Positions 16,958-26,496 of a DNA stretch of 44,438 nucleotides are shown here, in pieces (within the stretch, counting starts at the first letter, position 1; each line of letters begins with the position of its first letter). The notes below the pieces were generated by a model. It saw nothing but the letters and a program-made list of their open reading frames with translations, was not told where the DNA came from and did no database searches. The position numbers were made by a program, and so were the translations under genes. Source of the stretch: Algoriphagus sp. (lineage in GTDB: Bacteria; Bacteroidota; Bacteroidia; Cytophagales; Cyclobacteriaceae); NCBI RefSeq assembly GCF_024642405.1, contig NZ_JAHEBC010000002.1, forward strand, positions 1-44,438. Direction: 5' to 3'.

Positions 16958-18139
16958 TTAGTACATAACCTCCACTGGGAATCTAGGATTTACCGCCTTC
17001 AATTGGTCATAAGCAGCCTGAGAAAGTTTAATCACTAGTTTTGCATTATCTCCTGTTTCTGGAAGAGTGCCTACTACCCTTGCAAAGATTGTTACATCAT
17101 TCTCTTCATTCTTTATCCTCATGATCGTACCAACTGGCGCAGTTCTATGTAATACCAAATATTTTTTATGCCCACCTGTACCTTCTATCAATTCAGCTTG
17201 TCCCGTTTCCTTTATATTTTTAAAACCTCCGGATGTATTTCCAGAACTTTCTGGAATATTCATTTCATCTGCGTTTGACACAACTCTTGGAGTTCCTACT
17301 ATAGGTACACTTGAAGGCCCAACTTCACCTCTACCTACTTTTAGAGATTGACCAACTCTCACATTATTGGAAGTTAACGCATTCCAATTAATCAAATCTT
17401 CTACTCTTGCCTGATAAAGATTTGCTATTGAGAAAAGCGTCTCCCCTGATTTCACTTCATGCGAAACCCATTCTCCCGGAGCGATGGCAACGCCATTTTC
17501 TACTGTTTTGGTAGGTACAGACTCTCTGACCTCAATTTTTTCAGGTTCAGGCTTTACTTTTTCTTCCTTCTTTTCTACCACTTTTGGTGATTCTACTTCG
17601 CTTTTTTTAACAGATGCCGTAGAACTTGTTGCTACCACTTGAGGTTTTGGTTTTTCTTCAGGAACTACCTCAACTTTTGCTGGGGTTTCTTCCACTACAA
17701 CTGGTTTTTTAATTATTAGTGCCTGCCCAACGCTAAGATCATTTCCTTTGAGTTGATTCCAATCCATAACTTCAGCCACTGAAACTCCATATGATTTTGA
17801 AATTGAAAAAAGAGTTTCTCCTGGAACAACTTTATGTAAACTTGCGCCATCAGGAATTTCAGATTTTGCAATGAATGGAACGCGGATTGTTTGGCCTATT
17901 TTAAGCCCTTGCTTTAATACTTCGTTGGATTCAATGATTTCACTTACCGGAGCTGCATATCTTCTGCTAATTCCAAAAAGTGTCTCTTTTGGCTCCACAG
18001 CATGAAGTATGTAGGTTTTATCTCCGACTTTCTCTACCCCTACAGAATCAACATTCGCAGTACCAAAGGCAAATGAATAGGAAGAAATAAGAAGTAAAGC
18101 TGAAAATAAGAATAAATTGGATTTCGATCCGAAAATCAT
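16958..18139 (-). CDS. Secreted LysM-domain protein with C-terminal double-psi beta-barrel-like domain
   Basis: A 393-residue secreted protein when started at the ATG 18139; the TTG start further upstream is rejected because it would bury the signal peptide FLFSALLLISSYSFAFG. Three LysM modules bind peptidoglycan glycan: two in tandem (YILHAVEPKETLFGISRRY and HKVVPGETLFSISKSYGVSV, within about residues 20-130) and one after a Pro/Lys/Glu/Val-rich linker (SHEVKSGETLFSIANLYQAR). The C-terminal 85 residues (KKYLVLHRTAPVGTIMRIKN, FARVVGTLPETGDNAKLVIK) resemble the RlpA-type double-psi barrel. The protein probably acts in the periplasm on or around the cell wall; enzymatic activity is not proven. 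It is divergent from the NfeD gene, 206 nt apart, and ends in a clear terminator. Confidence 0.9.
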   Translation of the reverse strand: MIFGSKSNLFLFSALLLISSYSFAFGTANVDSVGVEKVGDKTYILHAVEPKETLFGISRRYAAPVSEIIESNEVLKQGLKIGQTIRVPFIAKSEIPDGASLHKVVPGETLFSISKSYGVSVAEVMDWNQLKGNDLSVGQALIIKKPVVVEETPAKVEVVPEEKPKPQVVATSSTASVKKSEVESPKVVEKKEEKVKPEPEKIEVRESVPTKTVENGVAIAPGEWVSHEVKSGETLFSIANLYQARVEDLINWNALTSNNVRVGQSLKVGRGEVGPSSVPIVGTPRVVSNADEMNIPESSGNTSGGFKNIKETGQAELIEGTGGHKKYLVLHRTAPVGTIMRIKNEENDVTIFARVVGTLPETGDNAKLVIKLSQAAYDQLKAVNPRFPVEVMY

Positions 18140-18345
18140 AATTATAGTTGGACTGGTAAATAAACGTACTCTAAATACTAGACTAATCTGTCTTTTAAAT
18201 GGGAACAAGAATTATGCTAGAAAACAATTCTTTCAAGATTAATCAATTCTAATAAAGAATATCAAATTAAGAATCAAAAAATGATAAAATCACTAGTTTC
18301 CAGCTCCTTTTTGTATATTTTCTCAGCAATCTCGTACTAGTAAAT

Positions 18346-19695
18346 ATGAAGACCCTATTTATCTGCATTTTCTCTTTATTCTTGGCTTTACCAACAGTCT
18401 CTTTTGGCCAACAAACACCTATAGATAAAATTTTCACATTTAAAATCGACGAAAACATTGATCCAGCAATGAATAGAAGAGTGAAACTGGCGCTGGAAAA
18501 AGCCGAAAGCGAAGAATCAGACCTGATAATCATTGAAATGGATACGTATGGAGGAGCGGTAAATGATGCAGATGATATCCGTACAATGATTCTTGAATCC
18601 AAGATTCCCATTTACGTATTTATCAATAAAGATGCTGCCTCTGCAGGAGCGTTGATTTCAATTGCCTGTGATAAAATTTTTATGGCACCAGGAGGAAGTA
18701 TTGGTGCAGCTACCGTGGTCAATGGCACTGATGGAGCTGCAGCTCCGGATAAATATCAATCCTATATGAGATCCATGATGCGAAGTACTGCCGAAGCAAA
18801 AGGAAGAGATCCTAAAATAGCCGAAGCTATGGTCGACGAAAATATAGAAATAGAAGGAATCAGTGAGGCGGGTTCAGTTATTACATTTTCAGTTTCTGAA
18901 GCAGAAAAATATGGCTTTTCAGATGGAGAATATGATTCGCTCGACGACCTCATTCAGGGACAGGAATTATCCAACGCAAAGGTTATCGCTTATGAAACTG
19001 ATGTGGTAGAACAAATTATTGGCTTTTTTCTCAATCCTGCAGTAAGCGGATTTCTTATTTTGATCATCATTGGAGGAATTTATTTTGAGTTACAAACTCC
19101 TGGAATTGGCTTTCCGATTTTAGCTTCTATTATTGCTGTAATTTTATATTTCACTCCTTACTACCTAAACGGACTAGCTGAAAACTGGGAAATTATCGTT
19201 TTTGTAGCCGGAATAATCTTATTAGCCATAGAGTTGTTTGTGATCCCAGGCTTCGGGATTTTTGGAGTCTTAGGAATTACCTGCATCCTCGCAGGATTGG
19301 TTTTAGGTATGCTCCCTAATCAAAATTTTGATTTTGAATTTGTTCCTGCTGCCGACCTTTTTGCCGCCTTACTAACTGTGATTTTAGCTGCAATAGCCTC
19401 TGTGGCTTTAGTTTTCTGGCTCACACCTAAAGTAAACGAATGGAAAGCATTTAGTGCAATTACTTTAGCAGGCACTCAACAAAGGCAAGATGGTTATACT
19501 TCTAGCTTTTACTCCAATGATTTACTTGGGAAAATGGGCACTGTACATTCTCGTTTGAGACCAAGTGGAAGAGTGGAAATCGAAGGAGAAATCTTTGATG
19601 CTTCCTCCAGAGGTGAATTTTTAGATAAAGGGGAACAAATTATTGTGATTTCCACGGAAGGCACCTCTCTAAAAGTAAAAAAATACGAGCCGTAA
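18346..19695 (+). CDS. NfeD-family membrane serine protease (ClpP-class, long form)
   Basis: A 449-residue protein. Residues 1-22 are a signal peptide (FICIFSLFLALPTVSFGQ). Residues about 30-215 form a ClpP-class serine protease domain with the MDTYGGAVNDADDIR oxyanion segment, nucleophile Ser99 in KDAASAGALIS and a candidate base Lys136 in PDKYQSYM, like the Ser97/Lys138 dyad of the archaeal 1510-N protease. Residues about 225-365 hold several membrane helices, and the C-terminal about 80 residues (LLGKMGTVHSRLRPSGRVEI, DASSRGEFLDKGEQIIVIS) are the OB-fold NfeD domain. Relatives cleave membrane proteins and often pair with stomatin, but no stomatin gene follows here. The next gene starts 28 nt later. 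Confidence 0.93.
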   Translation: MKTLFICIFSLFLALPTVSFGQQTPIDKIFTFKIDENIDPAMNRRVKLALEKAESEESDLIIIEMDTYGGAVNDADDIRTMILESKIPIYVFINKDAASAGALISIACDKIFMAPGGSIGAATVVNGTDGAAAPDKYQSYMRSMMRSTAEAKGRDPKIAEAMVDENIEIEGISEAGSVITFSVSEAEKYGFSDGEYDSLDDLIQGQELSNAKVIAYETDVVEQIIGFFLNPAVSGFLILIIIGGIYFELQTPGIGFPILASIIAVILYFTPYYLNGLAENWEIIVFVAGIILLAIELFVIPGFGIFGVLGITCILAGLVLGMLPNQNFDFEFVPAADLFAALLTVILAAIASVALVFWLTPKVNEWKAFSAITLAGTQQRQDGYTSSFYSNDLLGKMGTVHSRLRPSGRVEIEGEIFDASSRGEFLDKGEQIIVISTEGTSLKVKKYEP

Positions 19696-19723
19696 ACTTT
19701 TTGGAAATCACTAAGTTTGTGGC

Positions 19724-20101
19724 ATGAATCCTTTTCAGTCAGTTTATGAATTAATCGGAGAAGATCAAATCCGACAACTCACCCATCTTTTCTATCTGGA
19801 AGTAAGGAAAAATGAGTCGCTTCGTAGCTTATATCCTGAAAAAGATTTAGCTCCTGCAGAAGAGAGACTGTTTCTATTTTTACTTCAGGTATTTGGTGGA
19901 CCACAAACTTATTCTGAACAAAGAGGGCATCCAAGATTACGAATGAGGCATCTTAAATGGAAAATCAATGGAGATATGAGAAATCACTGGCTCAATGCGA
20001 TGATGACTGCAATAGATCAATTGAACTTAGATCCAAATGTGAAAGAGCTCATGCTTGGGTATTTCATCAAGGTTGCAAATCATATGATCAACCATGAATA
20101 A
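19724..20101 (+). CDS. Group II truncated haemoglobin (trHbO-like)
   Basis: A 125-residue haem protein of the 2/2 globin group II. The group signature is complete: LYPEKDLAPAEERLFLFLLQ, FGGPQTYSEQRGHPRLRMRH, and MRNHWLNAMMTAID. His76 in LRMRH is the proximal (F8) haem ligand, Trp89 corresponds to the group II G8 Trp and Tyr24 fits the distal B10 Tyr, both of which hydrogen-bond haem-bound oxygen. Related proteins bind O2 tightly and act in oxygen/peroxide chemistry or nitric-oxide detoxification; the exact role here is open. The gene overlaps plsC by 8 nt, so it is expressed with membrane-lipid synthesis. Confidence 0.95.
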   Translation: MNPFQSVYELIGEDQIRQLTHLFYLEVRKNESLRSLYPEKDLAPAEERLFLFLLQVFGGPQTYSEQRGHPRLRMRHLKWKINGDMRNHWLNAMMTAIDQLNLDPNVKELMLGYFIKVANHMINHE

Positions 20102-20834
20102 CTTACCGAGAAGGATATATTCGATATATGCTGCTGTTGTATTTGCATTCAGTTTTCTTATAATTTTCCCTTTTATTCTAGTTTGTATCTGGGTCCCCGG
20201 TTTTAAGAAATTCGGAAGAAAAATCAATAGGTACTGGGCAAGAGTTTATTTTACGCTCATCTTTCTTCCTGTAAAAATTGAAAATAAAGCGAAGCCTAAA
20301 AAGGGTGAATCCTATATCTACATGGCCAATCATTTTAGTTATTTAGATATTCCTATGATGGGATTTATTCCAGGAGATGTACAATTTGTAGGTAAAGCAT
20401 CAATCAGAAAGGCCCCACTTTTTGGTTATTATTTCAAGCAATTACACATTGCTGTGGACAGGGAGAGACTTAAAAGTAGAGCTGAAACTATGAGAAGGGC
20501 ATCTTTGGCTCTAGAAAACGGAAGTAGCTTGGTTATATTTCCAGAAGGTGGTATTTACACGAAACATCCACCAAATATGATTCCTTTTAAAAATGGAGCT
20601 TTTAAAATTTCAATTTCTAAACAAATCCCGATAATCCCTGTCACTTTATCTTATAATCATCTAATTTTACCCGACGATGGAAAGTTTTTGTTAAATCGAA
20701 TGCCCGCAAAAATGGTACTTCATGAAGCAATTTTACCATCTGAAGATGACACAGAAGAGACCCTCAACCGGAGATGTTTTGAGATAATTCAAAATCAATT
20801 GAATAAAGACTCTGAAATCTATGAAAATCGATAA
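20094..20834 (+). CDS. plsC: 1-acyl-sn-glycerol-3-phosphate acyltransferase (PlsC-like)
   Basis: A 246-residue membrane-associated acyltransferase. An N-terminal hydrophobic helix (AAVVFAFSFLIIFPFILVCI) is followed by the catalytic HX4D motif NHFSYLDIPM, the GKASIRKAPLFGYYFKQ block, the FPEGGIYTKHPPNMIPFKNG substrate-binding motif and the IPIIPVTLSYN block; these are the four classical LPLAT motifs. The enzyme transfers a fatty acyl chain to lysophosphatidic acid to form phosphatidic acid, or does so for a related acceptor. It overlaps the haemoglobin gene at its start by 8 nt and the gatC gene at its end by 14 nt. Related lysophospholipid acylating enzymes cannot be excluded. Confidence 0.9.
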   Translation: MNNLPRRIYSIYAAVVFAFSFLIIFPFILVCIWVPGFKKFGRKINRYWARVYFTLIFLPVKIENKAKPKKGESYIYMANHFSYLDIPMMGFIPGDVQFVGKASIRKAPLFGYYFKQLHIAVDRERLKSRAETMRRASLALENGSSLVIFPEGGIYTKHPPNMIPFKNGAFKISISKQIPIIPVTLSYNHLILPDDGKFLLNRMPAKMVLHEAILPSEDDTEETLNRRCFEIIQNQLNKDSEIYENR

Positions 20835-21108
20835 AACAACGATAAAGAAAATTTCCCATTTGGCACGACTTGAATTTGACGAAAGTGGTGCAGAGAAAAT
20901 GTCAAAAGACATGAGTCAAATTCTGGATTGGGTAGAAAAACTCAATGAAATTAATACTGAAAACATTGAGCCATTGACGACTATGTCTTCCGAAATAAAT
21001 GACATGCGGGAAGATATTAAAGGAACTCATTTAGATCATGAGGCCGGATTAAAAAATGCCCCAAAAAGAGATTCTGATTACTTCAGGGTTCCTAAGGTGA
21101 AGGAGTAA
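20821..21108 (+). CDS. gatC: Asp-tRNA(Asn)/Glu-tRNA(Gln) amidotransferase subunit C
   Basis: A 95-residue GatC, the small subunit that holds GatA and GatB together in the tRNA-dependent amidotransferase. The motifs are KKISHLARLEFDESGAEKMS, ILDWVEKLNEINTENIEPL and, near the end, APKRDSDYFRVPKVKE, which match the family over its whole length. GatA and GatB are not in this window, so the subunits are scattered. The gene begins 14 nt inside plsC and its stop (TAATG) overlaps the next start, so the three genes are translated from one message. Confidence 0.95.
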   Translation: MKIDKTTIKKISHLARLEFDESGAEKMSKDMSQILDWVEKLNEINTENIEPLTTMSSEINDMREDIKGTHLDHEAGLKNAPKRDSDYFRVPKVKE

Positions 21109-23888
21109 TGGAGAGAAAAAAAACCGAGATTTCATATTTATTCAAAAATATTCCAGCCCTCCTATTAATTATCTCTGGAGGGCTTTTTGCGTTAAATTAT
21201 CTATTATTTGATCCCCTTCCTTATCAGATCATTGAAAGTTCCACTTTCCTAGATAGAATCATCATTCCATTTGACTTTGTCCAGATTGGCCCTATTTCCT
21301 TTCCTATTAATGTCGATAATTACCTGATTTTTCAAGAATTTCAAGCTTTCCCAAATTCACCCCAAATTCTGGAAGCTTATATATTTTTCGGAATCGTTTT
21401 TCTCGTTTCTGTTTCTTTCTTGGCTATTCTTACAGAATTCAAGAAGCTCGCTGTAGTAGCTGGAGGAATAGGATGGATCGTACTGATTACCTTATGTAAC
21501 TTAAATGGACTGAATATCGGTGGAGCCAATGCCAATATCCCACTTATCATTGTTTTAATAGGAACTTTAGGTCCAGTAATAACCATCCATATTTGGGGAC
21601 AAAATCTATCATTCATCCTGAAATGGATTTCTGTTTTTCTCAGCTTTGGGATTTCAATTTTTCTTCTTTCCAAATTGAGCCCAATAGATAATCCGATAAT
21701 TTACATTTCAGAATATTCAACCATTCTTGCTTTAGGGTTATCCATAGCCTGGATTTTTTGGAATGGACACAGTCTTGTTTCTGGAAGCTATATTCTTTTG
21801 GCAAGAATAAATAAAAATGTAGGAATCAAGATTTCAAGGCAAATTGCAGTTATTTCCTTAGGCTATCTGACAGCATTATTTATCCTTTTTATGGAAATGA
21901 CTGGAGATTTAGCCAATCCTTTTTTCGGATTCTCACCCCTTTTATTACTTATTCCAACAGGCGTTTTGGGTTGGTTTTCTTTGGACTCGAAAATAGCTCA
22001 GATACCAAATCTGGCTACTTCCGGGAGAAACTTGAGAATATTACATTTATTAGGCTTCGGTTTAGTTCTTTGGCTCTGTTGGAAATTGATAATTACAGGA
22101 AATCAACCTGGTGAGGAGTTTTTAAAACACCTGTTTTTATACAGTCAAATAGGTTTTACTTTATTTTTCATAGTCTACCTTTTTAGCAATTTTTTATCGA
22201 TTATGAATTCAGGAAAAGAGATTGATAAAATACTCTACAAGCCTTATTCTCTTCCTTATTATCACTTAAGAATTGGCGGCTTAATGGCTATTTTAGTCCT
22301 GACTATTTATGCAGAAGGTATCATTGGGGTTCAGCTTAACTCCCTCACAAATAATATTTTAGGGGATTATTATTATCAAACTGATCAGAAGTTGGAGGCC
22401 AGTATTTTATATGAAAACTCCTGGGCCAAATACCGAAAAAACCATAAGGCTAAGCATCTTACCGCACAACTACTTTTTGAATTGAATCAGCCAACTCTCG
22501 CTAAACAACATTTGGAAGAAAGCTTTGCTGAATACCCTCAGGTAGATAACATCATACTTCTGAGCAATAGACTTCATAGAGAAGACAAAATCTTTGAATC
22601 TATTTTTTATTTAGAGAAAGGGCTCAATGTATTTCCTGATGAACCCCATTTGACTAATAATTTGGCGCTTTTTTACATTAAGGTAAATAAACCTAATGAA
22701 GCTTTGAGGTTATTGGAGGATGGAAATCAAAATCATAAAATCTTAACATCAAATCTTCAGGCGATACAAACTAAACTTGGAGTAAAAGGTGACAAAAACG
22801 ATGAACCTGAAGATTTAATTGGTCAGATAAACTTATTGGTACATAATAATACATTAGCAAACGTTTCCAGTGAAGAACTTAAAAAGGAAATTAAAAGCTC
22901 ATTGCAAAAAACCAGAAGTCCAATGCTTATTCATGCTGGTTGGAGAAGTTTTTATTCCGAAAAAAATAATTCTGACCCCACTGCTGATTTGCAGTTTCTA
23001 GATTCACTGAGCAAAGATCCCATTATGAGTGATTATATAATGGATATACAGGAAACTGCAGTTATTAGAAGTTTGGGAGCAGGAAGAGTAATCGAAGCTG
23101 TAAAAAACCTCAATGGTTTAGCATTTAGAAATCCAAATTCGGCGGGATATTACTTAAGCTTAACTTCTCAGATACTTGCTCAAAACCTTGATTTCAAAAA
23201 ATCAGCGAAGGAATTATTAGTAGCAGAAGAAAAAGGATTTCAGGCTTTTCAACCTCATCATTTGGCCATTTTACTTTTAGCAGGATTTGATGAAAAGATG
23301 GAAGAAATAAGAGAAAAATATCAGGTGATTTCACCCTCTTATTTGCGAGATCCTGAGAATACCATTAACCGATACTTACAGCTCATCACAAACTTTCATG
23401 AGTCATTCCCCCAAGACTTGTTTCTGTCTTGGGATAAATTTCCGGATTCTGAGTTGAAAACTGATTTATCGCTACGTCTATTAAGCTATAAATCTCATGA
23501 CTTAAATAAATCCCAAATGGAAATGTTAGGTAACTATGTGAAAACAAAAATTAATACTGATGAAAATTTGGATTCTTTTTTAGCAGATCCAAACTGGGAA
23601 AATGAAAATTCTTTGAATGCTTTTGCAAACTGGCTTAAAATCGGGAATGATTTAACAGCAAACCCCTATTTTACTCCTTTGGTGTTAACTGCAGCAGAAA
23701 GAATTGAGGATCCTTTAAATCAATATGAATTATTAAATGAGATGTCTCAGTTTAATCATGATCCATTACTATGGTTTAAAAAAATACAGGCAGCCAAAAA
23801 CTTAAAACTTGATAATTATGCAAATGATGCTTTGATAGAAATGAGCAAATGGGTACCTGAATCAGAACTGGAAAAATTTAATTATTGA
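21108..23888 (+). CDS. Polytopic membrane protein with C-terminal TPR region, unknown function
   Basis: A 926-residue protein. The N-terminal half (to about residue 415) contains roughly eleven hydrophobic segments, for example ALLLIISGGLFALNYLLF, AYIFFGIVFLVSVSFLAIL, IISLGYLTALF-like and LRIGGLMAILVLTIYAEGII. The C-terminal half is helical with tetratricopeptide-like motifs (GDYYYQTDQKLEASILYENS, LAKQHLEESFAEYPQVDNII, ESIFYLEKGLNVFPDEPHLT, NNLALFYIKVNKPNEALRLL). The topology suggests a membrane protein with a large periplasmic or cytosolic TPR scaffold for protein contacts. I recognise no family; similar architectures occur in exosortase- or O-antigen-related proteins, but no matching motif is visible. 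Its ATG overlaps the gatC stop by one base. An 86-nt gap separates it from the ABC ATPase. Confidence 0.8.
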   Translation: MERKKTEISYLFKNIPALLLIISGGLFALNYLLFDPLPYQIIESSTFLDRIIIPFDFVQIGPISFPINVDNYLIFQEFQAFPNSPQILEAYIFFGIVFLVSVSFLAILTEFKKLAVVAGGIGWIVLITLCNLNGLNIGGANANIPLIIVLIGTLGPVITIHIWGQNLSFILKWISVFLSFGISIFLLSKLSPIDNPIIYISEYSTILALGLSIAWIFWNGHSLVSGSYILLARINKNVGIKISRQIAVISLGYLTALFILFMEMTGDLANPFFGFSPLLLLIPTGVLGWFSLDSKIAQIPNLATSGRNLRILHLLGFGLVLWLCWKLIITGNQPGEEFLKHLFLYSQIGFTLFFIVYLFSNFLSIMNSGKEIDKILYKPYSLPYYHLRIGGLMAILVLTIYAEGIIGVQLNSLTNNILGDYYYQTDQKLEASILYENSWAKYRKNHKAKHLTAQLLFELNQPTLAKQHLEESFAEYPQVDNIILLSNRLHREDKIFESIFYLEKGLNVFPDEPHLTNNLALFYIKVNKPNEALRLLEDGNQNHKILTSNLQAIQTKLGVKGDKNDEPEDLIGQINLLVHNNTLANVSSEELKKEIKSSLQKTRSPMLIHAGWRSFYSEKNNSDPTADLQFLDSLSKDPIMSDYIMDIQETAVIRSLGAGRVIEAVKNLNGLAFRNPNSAGYYLSLTSQILAQNLDFKKSAKELLVAEEKGFQAFQPHHLAILLLAGFDEKMEEIREKYQVISPSYLRDPENTINRYLQLITNFHESFPQDLFLSWDKFPDSELKTDLSLRLLSYKSHDLNKSQMEMLGNYVKTKINTDENLDSFLADPNWENENSLNAFANWLKIGNDLTANPYFTPLVLTAAERIEDPLNQYELLNEMSQFNHDPLLWFKKIQAAKNLKLDNYANDALIEMSKWVPESELEKFNY

Positions 23889-23974
23889 ACTTCATTGAAC
23901 ATTTCACGTAATTTCACAAGACTCTTTTTACTTTTCTCACTGACAAAACTTATCTTGATCAAAATTTAATATTC

Positions 23975-24691
23975 ATGGCCAGAGTAATAGAAACCCACGA
24001 AATAAACAAAACCTATAAAATGGGAGCTGAAATAATTCAAGCTCTTAAATCCATTTCTATAACAGTAGATAGAGGAGAATATGTAGCATTTATGGGGCCA
24101 TCTGGATCTGGTAAATCAACTTTGATGAATATTATTGGTTGTTTAGATACCCCTACTTCCGGCACCTACATATTGAATAATAAAGATGCCAGTGATATGA
24201 GTGAAAATGAATTGGCTGAAATCCGAAACAAAGAAATTGGTTTTGTATTTCAAACATTCAACTTATTACCGAGAGCATCCTGCCTTGAAAATGTGGCATT
24301 ACCATTGGTTTACGCTGGTTTCAGCAAAGAAGATCGTGAAGAACGGGCTTTTCAGGCCCTTTCAAATGTAGGTTTAGGAGATAGAACTAAACATAGACCT
24401 AATGAACTTTCAGGTGGTCAAAGACAGAGAGTTGCGATTGCCAGAGCTTTGGTGAATGATCCAAGTATTATTCTAGCGGATGAACCAACAGGAAATCTAG
24501 ACTCCAAAACTTCGTATGAAATCATGGAGTTATTTCATGAATTACATTCAAAAGGCAATACCATTATTATGGTGACTCACGAAGATGACATTGCACATTA
24601 CGCGCATAGGATTGTAAGATTAAGAGATGGGTTAGTAGAATCAGATACGATCAATCCAAATCCTACTCGAGGAATTACGATGCACGCTTAA
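23975..24691 (+). CDS. ABC transporter ATP-binding protein (MacB/LolD-type)
   Basis: A 238-residue ATPase with a full set of ABC motifs: Walker [17 protein letters not shown]-loop [18 protein letters not shown], signature [15 protein letters not shown], Walker [13 protein letters not shown], and the switch His in [12 protein letters not shown]. The [11 protein letters not shown] and EPTGNLDS segments are typical of the MacB/LolD/FtsE group, which power type VII transport of lipoproteins or periplasmic substrates. No matching permease gene lies next to it, so the partner membrane protein must be encoded elsewhere. It has its own 5' gap of 86 nt and a 58-nt gap to the next gene. Confidence 0.93.
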   Translation: MARVIETHEINKTYKMGAEIIQALKSISITVDRGEYVAFMGPSGSGKSTLMNIIGCLDTPTSGTYILNNKDASDMSENELAEIRNKEIGFVFQTFNLLPRASCLENVALPLVYAGFSKEDREERAFQALSNVGLGDRTKHRPNELSGGQRQRVAIARALVNDPSIILADEPTGNLDSKTSYEIMELFHELHSKGNTIIMVTHEDDIAHYAHRIVRLRDGLVESDTINPNPTRGITMHA

Positions 24692-24749
24692 TATTCCCTT
24701 TTATTTACAAATAGATTCTTATTTTTGTCAGAACGAAATATAGTTCTGA

Positions 24750-25298
24750 ATGAAAATCTATACAAAAACGGGAGACAAAGGAATCACCTCTTTATTAGGA
24801 GGTAAAAGAATCCCCAAATCTGATTTAAGAATAGATGCTTATGGGACAATCGATGAGCTCAATTCATATATGGGTTTATTGAGAGATCAGGAGGTAAATG
24901 AAAAAAGATCTGAATTACTAAAAGAGATCCAAGATAGATTATTTACCATTGGAGCAGATCTAGCCACTGTACCGGGAAAAGAAAAGGTGAAAAAACCCGA
25001 TCTTCATGATGAGGATATTGAGCTTTTGGAAAATGAAATGGACAAAATGGAAGCTTTACTTCCTCCTTTGACTGCCTTTATATTACCTGGGGGAAATCAA
25101 TCCGTTTCATTCTGCCACTTAGCAAGGACAGTTTGCAGAAGAGCTGAAAGAATAGTGGTGGAGTTGGCATCCTATGAGCACGTTTCAGAATTAGTAATTC
25201 AATATTTAAACAGGCTATCAGATTTTCTTTTTGTTTTGGGAAGGTCAATGAGTCAAGAACTTGGAGCTGACGAGGTTACTTGGAAGCCAAGAATTTAA
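24750..25298 (+). CDS. Cob(I)alamin adenosyltransferase, PduO type
   Basis: A 182-residue ATP:corrinoid adenosyltransferase (PduO/MMAB family). The N-terminal MKIYTKTGDKGITSLLGGKR binds ATP, followed by SDLRIDAYGTIDELNSYMGL; further motifs are PGGNQSVSFCHLARTVCRRA and the C-terminal YLNRLSDFLFVLGR. The enzyme makes adenosylcobalamin, the cofactor of methylmalonyl-CoA mutase and class II ribonucleotide reductase, and its presence agrees with the cobalamin-dependent MetH at the left end. No cobalamin riboswitch fits in the 58-nt gap upstream. A TATTTTTG sequence at 24720-24727 could be the -7 box of a separate promoter. Confidence 0.95.
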   Translation: MKIYTKTGDKGITSLLGGKRIPKSDLRIDAYGTIDELNSYMGLLRDQEVNEKRSELLKEIQDRLFTIGADLATVPGKEKVKKPDLHDEDIELLENEMDKMEALLPPLTAFILPGGNQSVSFCHLARTVCRRAERIVVELASYEHVSELVIQYLNRLSDFLFVLGRSMSQELGADEVTWKPRI

Positions 25299-25342
25299 TT
25301 AGAAAATGATGCTGGACAGTTCCAGTAATAAGGCATAATATT

Positions 25343-26410
25343 ATGAAAACATCACTTGCCATACCGGTAGAAAAAACCGCCTCTTCTCGCCTTCCACAGA
25401 CAGATTTTTCCAACTTAGTTTTTGGAAAATCAATCAGTGACCACATGTTTGTTGCTGATTATATAAATGGCGAATGGACTGATTTTAAAATTGAGCCTTA
25501 TGCACCATTAATGCTGAGTCCGGCAAATGCCACTTTGCATTACGGACAGTCAATTTTTGAAGGATTGAAAGCATACAAAAATGACCAAGGTGAAATTTTA
25601 GTATTTAGAGCTGATGCCAATTGGTCAAGAATGAATGAATCAGCAGAAAGGATGTGTATGCCTTCTATTCCTGAGGAAATATTCATGGAAGGTATGATGC
25701 AACTTTTGGAATTGGACAAAGCCTGGGTGCCGAGTGGGAAAGGTTCATCGCTTTACATCAGACCATTTATGTTTGCAATGGATGATTATATAGGAGTAAA
25801 ACCTTCAGAGAAGTATAAGTTTATCATTTTTACATGTCCGGTTGGAAATTATTATAGCAAACCTGTCAGCGTTAAAGTAGAGACTGTATTCACTCGTGCT
25901 AATGAGGGAGGTACTGGAGCTGCAAAGACCGCAGGTAATTATGCTGCGTCCTTATATCCTGCACGAAAAGCTCAAAAGGACGGATATGATCAATTACTTT
26001 GGACAGATGGGAAAAGCCACAGTAAAATTGAAGAAAGTGGAACCATGAATGTCATGTTTAAGATCAATGGGAAAATAATTACGGCTCCCATTGATTCAGG
26101 TACTATCCTAAAAGGAATTACAAGAAATTCGGTAATCCAACTAGCCAAAGACTGGAATCAAGAATTAGAAGAAAGATTTTTGACTGTCTCTGAATTAGAA
26201 ACCGCTTTAAAAGAAGGAACCTTGGAAGAAGCTTTCGGTACTGGTACAGCCGCTACGATCGCACATATCGAAAGGATCAATGTAAATGGTAAAGACTATT
26301 CTCTTCCTTCTATATCCTCAAATTCATTTTCAAAGAAGGTGCTTGCAGAATTGGATGGTATCAAATACGGATCTATTAAAGATCCTCACAACTGGATTAT
26401 TAAAGTTTAA
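25343..26410 (+). CDS. ilvE: Branched-chain amino acid aminotransferase
   Basis: A 355-residue fold type IV PLP aminotransferase of the longer BCAT group, as in mammals and many Bacteroidota. Key motifs are LHYGQSIFEGLKAYK, LYIRPFMFA, GTGAAKTAGNYAASLYPARK with PLP-lysine Lys195, QLLWTDG, ESGTMNVMFKING and GTGTAATIAHIERI. It exchanges amino groups between Leu, Ile or Val and their 2-oxo acids. It stands alone, 44 nt after the adenosyltransferase gene, without other ilv or leu genes nearby, and ends in a strong terminator. Confidence 0.95.
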   Translation: MKTSLAIPVEKTASSRLPQTDFSNLVFGKSISDHMFVADYINGEWTDFKIEPYAPLMLSPANATLHYGQSIFEGLKAYKNDQGEILVFRADANWSRMNESAERMCMPSIPEEIFMEGMMQLLELDKAWVPSGKGSSLYIRPFMFAMDDYIGVKPSEKYKFIIFTCPVGNYYSKPVSVKVETVFTRANEGGTGAAKTAGNYAASLYPARKAQKDGYDQLLWTDGKSHSKIEESGTMNVMFKINGKIITAPIDSGTILKGITRNSVIQLAKDWNQELEERFLTVSELETALKEGTLEEAFGTGTAATIAHIERINVNGKDYSLPSISSNSFSKKVLAELDGIKYGSIKDPHNWIIKV

Positions 26411-26417
26411 CAAGAGG

Positions 26418-26444
26418 CGGGAATTTAGATTCCCGTTTTTTTTT
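26418..26444 (+). terminator. Intrinsic terminator after ilvE
   Basis: CGGGAAT, loop TTAG, ATTCCCG, then nine Ts. A perfect 7-bp stem 7 nt past the ilvE stop codon. Confidence 0.92.
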
Positions 26445-26496
26445 ATAATTATGAGAAAACTCTGTTTTGCTAACTATTAATTGTTTAATTAGCTAA

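Noticed and set aside
18140-18208. Upstream TTG start of the LysM gene
   Set aside because: It would place 23 residues in front of a clear signal peptide; the ATG at 18139 gives the signal peptide at the N-terminus.
24692-24749. Cobalamin riboswitch before the adenosyltransferase gene
   Set aside because: The gap is only 58 nt and contains no B12-box-like sequence.
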